Position numbers and translations under genes: made by a program. DNA of 45,317 nt from Labilithrix sp. GTDB taxonomy: Bacteria; Myxococcota; Polyangia; Polyangiales; Polyangiaceae. The stretch spans positions 1-45,317 of the forward strand of contig JAQBQL010000204.1 of the NCBI GenBank assembly GCA_028287035.1, read 5' to 3'. The stretch's first letter is position 1, and each line of letters begins with the position of its first letter. Of the stretch, positions 39,095 through 45,317 are shown piece by piece. The notes under the pieces are model-generated. The model searched no databases, was not told where the DNA came from, and worked only from the letters and a program-made list of their open reading frames with translations.

Positions 39095-39772
39095 TCACCG
39101 TCGCCCGGAGGCGGGCGTCGCATCCGCGGGGCTGCGTTTTGCCTGGAGAAGCGCCGGGTCCACGTGAAGGCGCTCGCAGATCGCCGCGAGCACCGCATCG
39201 GTCCGCCGCTCCAGATCCTCGAGCGTTCCTGCGTTCTTGATGACGTAGTCGGCGACCTTCACCTTCTCGGCGAGGGGCATCTGGGCGCGGATGCGGGCGC
39301 GCACGTCGCTCTCGCTCGCGCCGTCGCGCACGCTGGCCCGCGCGACCTGCGCCGCCTCGGTCGCGGCGACCACGACGAGCGGGCGCCAGACGTCGGCGTT
39401 GCCCCCCTCGACGATGAGCGCCGCCTCGTAGCAGGCGAGGGGGTGACCGCCTTGCGAGAGCTGCGCCGCCCGCTCCGCGCCCAGCGCGAAGACCCGGGGG
39501 TGAACGATGGCATTCAGCGCGGCCCGCTTGCTCGCGTCCGCGAACACCACCGAGGCGAGCTTCTTCCGGTCCAGCGTGCCGTTCGCCGCGAGCATGTTCG
39601 CGCCGAAGGTCGCGACCACCTGCGCGAGGCCCTCCGACCCGGCGGCGACGGCGTCCCGCGCCAGCTCGTCGGCGTCGATGACGGGGACGCCGCGCGCCCG
39701 GAGACGAGCCGCGACCGCGCTCTTGCCAGAGGCGATCCCACCGGTGAGGCCGAAGACGTGCACGGCGTGCAC
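39095..39772 (-). CDS. coaE: Dephospho-CoA kinase
   Basis: Last step of CoA synthesis, ATP-dependent 3'-phosphorylation of dephospho-CoA. GTG 39772 gives 225 residues; another in-frame GTG nine bases later is equally possible. The P-loop is 'GLTGGIASGKSAVAARL', followed by 'GVPVIDADELARDAVAAGSEG' (substrate Asp), 'LDRKKLASVVFADASKRAALNAIVHP' and 'AQVARASVRDGASESDVRARIRAQMP' (family lid with R-Q-like region), ending 'VIKNAGTLEDLERRTDAVL'. Length is typical. A terminator upstream (39809-39840) separates it from the lipoprotein gene, so coaE and the activator gene form their own unit. Confidence 0.95.
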   Translation of the reverse strand: MHAVHVFGLTGGIASGKSAVAARLRARGVPVIDADELARDAVAAGSEGLAQVVATFGANMLAANGTLDRKKLASVVFADASKRAALNAIVHPRVFALGAERAAQLSQGGHPLACYEAALIVEGGNADVWRPLVVVAATEAAQVARASVRDGASESDVRARIRAQMPLAEKVKVADYVIKNAGTLEDLERRTDAVLAAICERLHVDPALLQAKRSPADATPASGRR

Positions 39773-39808
39773 TCTAGCCCGGGACCCGCGCGCGAAGGGC
39801 AGAACGAG

Positions 39809-39840
39809 AAAAAGGGCCGCGGATCAGCGATCCGCGGCCC
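39809..39840 (-). terminator. Intrinsic terminator of the minus-strand lipoprotein gene
   Basis: A perfect 12-bp stem (39814-39825 with 39829-39840) with a 3-nt loop is preceded on the plus strand by five A (39809-39813), which is a T-run on the minus strand. It lies 55 bp past the stop of the gene at 39895 and before coaE. The plus strand lacks a T-run, so it acts in one direction. Confidence 0.9.
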
Positions 39841-39894
39841 TCATCCGGAGCTTCGAGGCGCGCTCAGGAGGAGCGCGCTTCGTGACTCATGCGC

Positions 39895-41013
39895 TCAGCC
39901 GCCGTCGCCCGCGTCACCGGAGTCGGTGCCGGAGTCGGTCGGCGTGCTGCTGTCGGCGCCCGCGTCGGGCGTCGCGGTGCAGGGATCGGGCGTCGCCGGG
40001 ACCGGCGCGGCGATCGTGGTCGGAGGGCCGATGCGCTTTCCGGTGAAGCCGAGGCCGATCGAGATCGCGTTGCACGCGCCCGGACCGTTCGTGCCGTCGC
40101 CCTTGATGTCGCTCGCCTGACGGATCGTCTGCTTGACGGTCTCGAGGGTCGCGCCGCCGCAGAGGGTCGGGCTGATGCGGCCGGCGACCTTCTCGATGCC
40201 GGAGACGAGCGCCTCGGTGTCGATGACGCCGGAGATCGTGCCGTTCGTGATGTCGTTCGGCGGCGCGTGCTTGAACGTGATGACGGCCTTGTTGATGGTC
40301 AGGCTGAGCGTCTGGCCGGAGATCAGGAGCGACAGCTGCACGGTCGCGCCGCCCGCGCCGTTCACGAACGTGCCGTTGTTGATGTAGGCGCCGTTGATCG
40401 GGACGATCGGGTTCTCGTTGTACGGCCAGCTGTCGGTGGGCGCGAACGACGGGGTCTTGCCCTCGCCGTAGTTGCCGCCGACGAGGAGGCGGCCGCCGAG
40501 CCCGATCGCGTTCTGCGCCGGGTCGTCGGAGAGGCCCTTGATGTCGAGCATGATCGTGAACGCGCCGCTCGCGATCGAGTCGTTCAGCGTCTTCGAGGGG
40601 GTCGGCAGGAGGGTCGTGATGAAGCCGAGAACGGTGCGCCCGAACGAGTTGTCGATGCCGCCGTTGCCGTCCTCCTGCTTCGAGGAGTCGGCGCCCGCGG
40701 CGCGCGTGCAGACGTTCGTGTCCGTCTTCGTCGTGATGAGGCCGTCGATGTTGTAGCCGTAGTCCTTCCACGCGTCGGGCTTAGCCGCGTTCTCGCGGGT
40801 AGTCTCGCCGAGGAACAGCTTGTTGATGGCGAACGTGCGGGCGGGCGTGTCGGACGCCGCGGCGCCTGCGGGCGGGCCGGGGGGCACCGTGCCCGTGCCG
40901 GAGGAAGGGCCACCGCTGCTGCCGGAGTCGTCACTGCTGCAGCCCTGCGCGGCCGCCATGGTCATGGCGACGAGACCCACGCCGAGCAAAGAGAGCGTCT
41001 TGAAAAGCTTCAT
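39895..41013 (-). CDS. Large lipoprotein of unknown function
   Basis: ATG 41013 is preceded by an AGGAGGA (complement of 41020-41026) about 7 nt away, an excellent site. The 372-residue product has a lipobox ('AAAQGC', Cys about 25), a Ser/Gly/Pro linker with 'SSDDSGSSGG', then a globular region (about 55-335). Features there are 'TFAINKLFLGETTRENAAKPDAWKDYGYNIDG', two Cys, and repeated Gly-rich beta segments ('GLGGRLLVGGNYGEG', 'GAYINNGTFVNGAGGATVQLSLL'). The tail is Asp/Ser/Thr/Pro-rich ('TDSGTDSGDAGDGG'). No family recognised. Strong translation signals and its own terminator suggest abundant expression as a surface lipoprotein. Confidence 0.88.
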   Translation of the reverse strand: MKLFKTLSLLGVGLVAMTMAAAQGCSSDDSGSSGGPSSGTGTVPPGPPAGAAASDTPARTFAINKLFLGETTRENAAKPDAWKDYGYNIDGLITTKTDTNVCTRAAGADSSKQEDGNGGIDNSFGRTVLGFITTLLPTPSKTLNDSIASGAFTIMLDIKGLSDDPAQNAIGLGGRLLVGGNYGEGKTPSFAPTDSWPYNENPIVPINGAYINNGTFVNGAGGATVQLSLLISGQTLSLTINKAVITFKHAPPNDITNGTISGVIDTEALVSGIEKVAGRISPTLCGGATLETVKQTIRQASDIKGDGTNGPGACNAISIGLGFTGKRIGPPTTIAAPVPATPDPCTATPDAGADSSTPTDSGTDSGDAGDGG

Positions 41014-41266
41014 CGAAAAATCCTCCTACCGAGAGCAAAGAGCGCGAGTAGCGCGCATCCCTGCCGTCGAGACCCGAGCGGACTCTACGCAGGATGCGCT
41101 TTACAGCGCAAGTCACCATCGAAGTGTGGCACGCGCCCCGATCGCCTCGCAAATGAGACGACGCGATCGTTCACTTTCGTCGCCGTTCGACGCGCCGCGG
41201 CGGAGCGGCTGACGCAGGACGACGCGGAGCCTTGGCGTCGCGCGAGCCGTGCGCTACTTCCGTCCG

Positions 41267-44872
<3,606 letters not shown>

Positions 44873-44968
44873 CCGGCAAGGCTCGCCGGCGTGCGCGGCG
44901 CGATGTGCTCCGCCGGCCGCGGTCCTCCCACCCGTGCGCCGCCGATTCGAGGGCGCGCGAGATCCTGG

Positions 44969-44986
44969 GAGTCGCATCCGCGACTC
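44969..44986. promoter_or_regulatory. Inverted repeat upstream of the last gene (possible operator)
   Basis: GAGTCGC-ATCC-GCGACTC forms a perfect 7-bp inverted repeat, immediately followed by the AT-richer GTTGATATGCT (a -10-like element near 44994). It lies about 45 bp before the TTG-initiated gene, where a regulator site would be expected. There is no T-run, so a terminator for dnaE is less likely. Nothing else was recognised in 44873-45031. Confidence 0.35.
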
Positions 44987-45031
44987 TGTTGATATGCTCA
45001 CGCGAGTGCGCGTGACCGTGGAGACATCCGT

Positions 45032-45317
45032 TTGAGCTCGGCCTCGCGCGCCCCCGGCGACGAGGAGCCGGCGGCCCCCGAGGAGCCGTCGAACCGGCCC
45101 GCGTCGCCGGGGCGCTACTCGCTGTCGACCGGCGGCTCCACGGAGATGGCGGCGGTGCGCATCGACTCGACGCGCATGGCCGCCGTGCGTCCGCCCGACT
45201 CGGCGAAGCCTTCGGTGCCGCGGCCCTCGCCCTCGTCGTCCGGCAACCAGGCGGTGGTGCCTCCTCATCCCCCCGTCGCGCCGCCGGCCGCCGGGACCGG
45301 CGCCGCCGCGCTCGCGA
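45032..45317 (+). CDS. N-terminal part of a Pro/Ala/Ser-rich hypothetical protein (runs off window)
   Basis: The frame opens at TTG 45032; an in-frame stop lies at 44990 and no ATG or GTG occurs between, so TTG is the only normal start near the beginning. Later in-frame ATG codons (45146, 45176) would lose the first 40-50 residues. The visible 95 residues are a disordered acidic then Pro/Ser/Ala-rich segment with a short internal repeat: 'TEMAAVRIDSTRMAAVRPPDS' split into two M-A-A-V-R units. Such leaders often precede kinase, FHA or membrane domains in myxobacteria, but the rest lies outside the window. Confidence 0.6.
   Translation, partial: MSSASRAPGDEEPAAPEEPSNRPASPGRYSLSTGGSTEMAAVRIDSTRMAAVRPPDSAKPSVPRPSPSSSGNQAVVPPHPPVAPPAAGTGAAALA

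Noticed and set aside
39758..39772. GTGCAC-GGC-GTGCAC as a regulatory palindrome at the coaE start
   Set aside because: It encodes the first residues of CoaE and two His-Val-like codon repeats explain it; no independent evidence of a site.

Overview
The window is a densely packed, GC-rich (roughly 70% by eye) bacterial chromosome segment. It looks like core and semi-core genome of a Myxococcota member, probably a Polyangia-type myxobacterium. The pointers are an AgmX/PglI-type TonB-like protein, an FHA-domain sigma-54 activator, a short polysaccharide exporter paired with an outer-membrane barrel, many lipoproteins, and frequent GTG starts with 4-base stop/start overlaps. The lineage call is inference; no rRNA or tRNA gene, insertion sequence, prophage or CRISPR array was seen.

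Region 1 (1-4640) is a plus-strand envelope operon: the 3' end of a truncated gene, a TPR lipoprotein, a small secreted protein, a TolQ/ExbB-like channel subunit and an FHA-like/TM/AgmX-PglI protein, closed by a hairpin terminator. It recalls the myxobacterial trans-envelope (gliding/Glt-like) machineries. Region 2 (4722-8768) starts with a near-consensus sigma-70 promoter and carries a secreted protein, an outer-membrane beta-barrel, a short OPX lipoprotein (a composite polysaccharide-export translocon) and an L-asparaginase. Region 3 (8833-15184) holds an AI-2E-family transporter on the minus strand and an overlapping operon mazG-rlmN-three exported proteins-lgt (divergent type).

Region 4 (15185-15592) is the main structural surprise. 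Seven copies of an 18-bp element at 55/56-bp periodicity sit between the convergent lgt and thioesterase genes, three facing one way and four the other. The outermost copy on each side lies about 22 nt after the neighbouring stop codon. Region 5 (15593-24932) holds a thioesterase/fatty-acyl-AMP ligase pair, a small conserved protein plus an RluA/RluD-family pseudouridine synthase behind a good promoter, a YbhN-like membrane protein, a MoxR ATPase, a MOSC protein, a QEGLA/MATCAP-type putative metallopeptidase and an enoyl-CoA hydratase.

Region 6 (25042-30341) is a tight operon of an acyl carrier protein, a ketosynthase fused to a degenerate ketosynthase-like (chain-length-factor-like) domain, a lipoprotein, and a second ketosynthase of the same architecture. 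It resembles the core of aryl-polyene-type or FAS/PKS-II pathways without the tailoring enzymes. With the nearby acyl-AMP ligase, thioesterase and hydratase it may make an envelope lipid or pigment (inference).

Region 7 (30409-45317) is mixed: NTF2-like lipoproteins, a metallophosphoesterase, a sugar-phosphate nucleotidyltransferase, a kelch-like lipoprotein, a SPOR protein, a class II glutamine amidotransferase-like protein lacking its catalytic Cys, an FHA/sigma-54 activator next to coaE, a large lipoprotein with a textbook terminator, dnaE, and the 5' end of a TTG-initiated gene.
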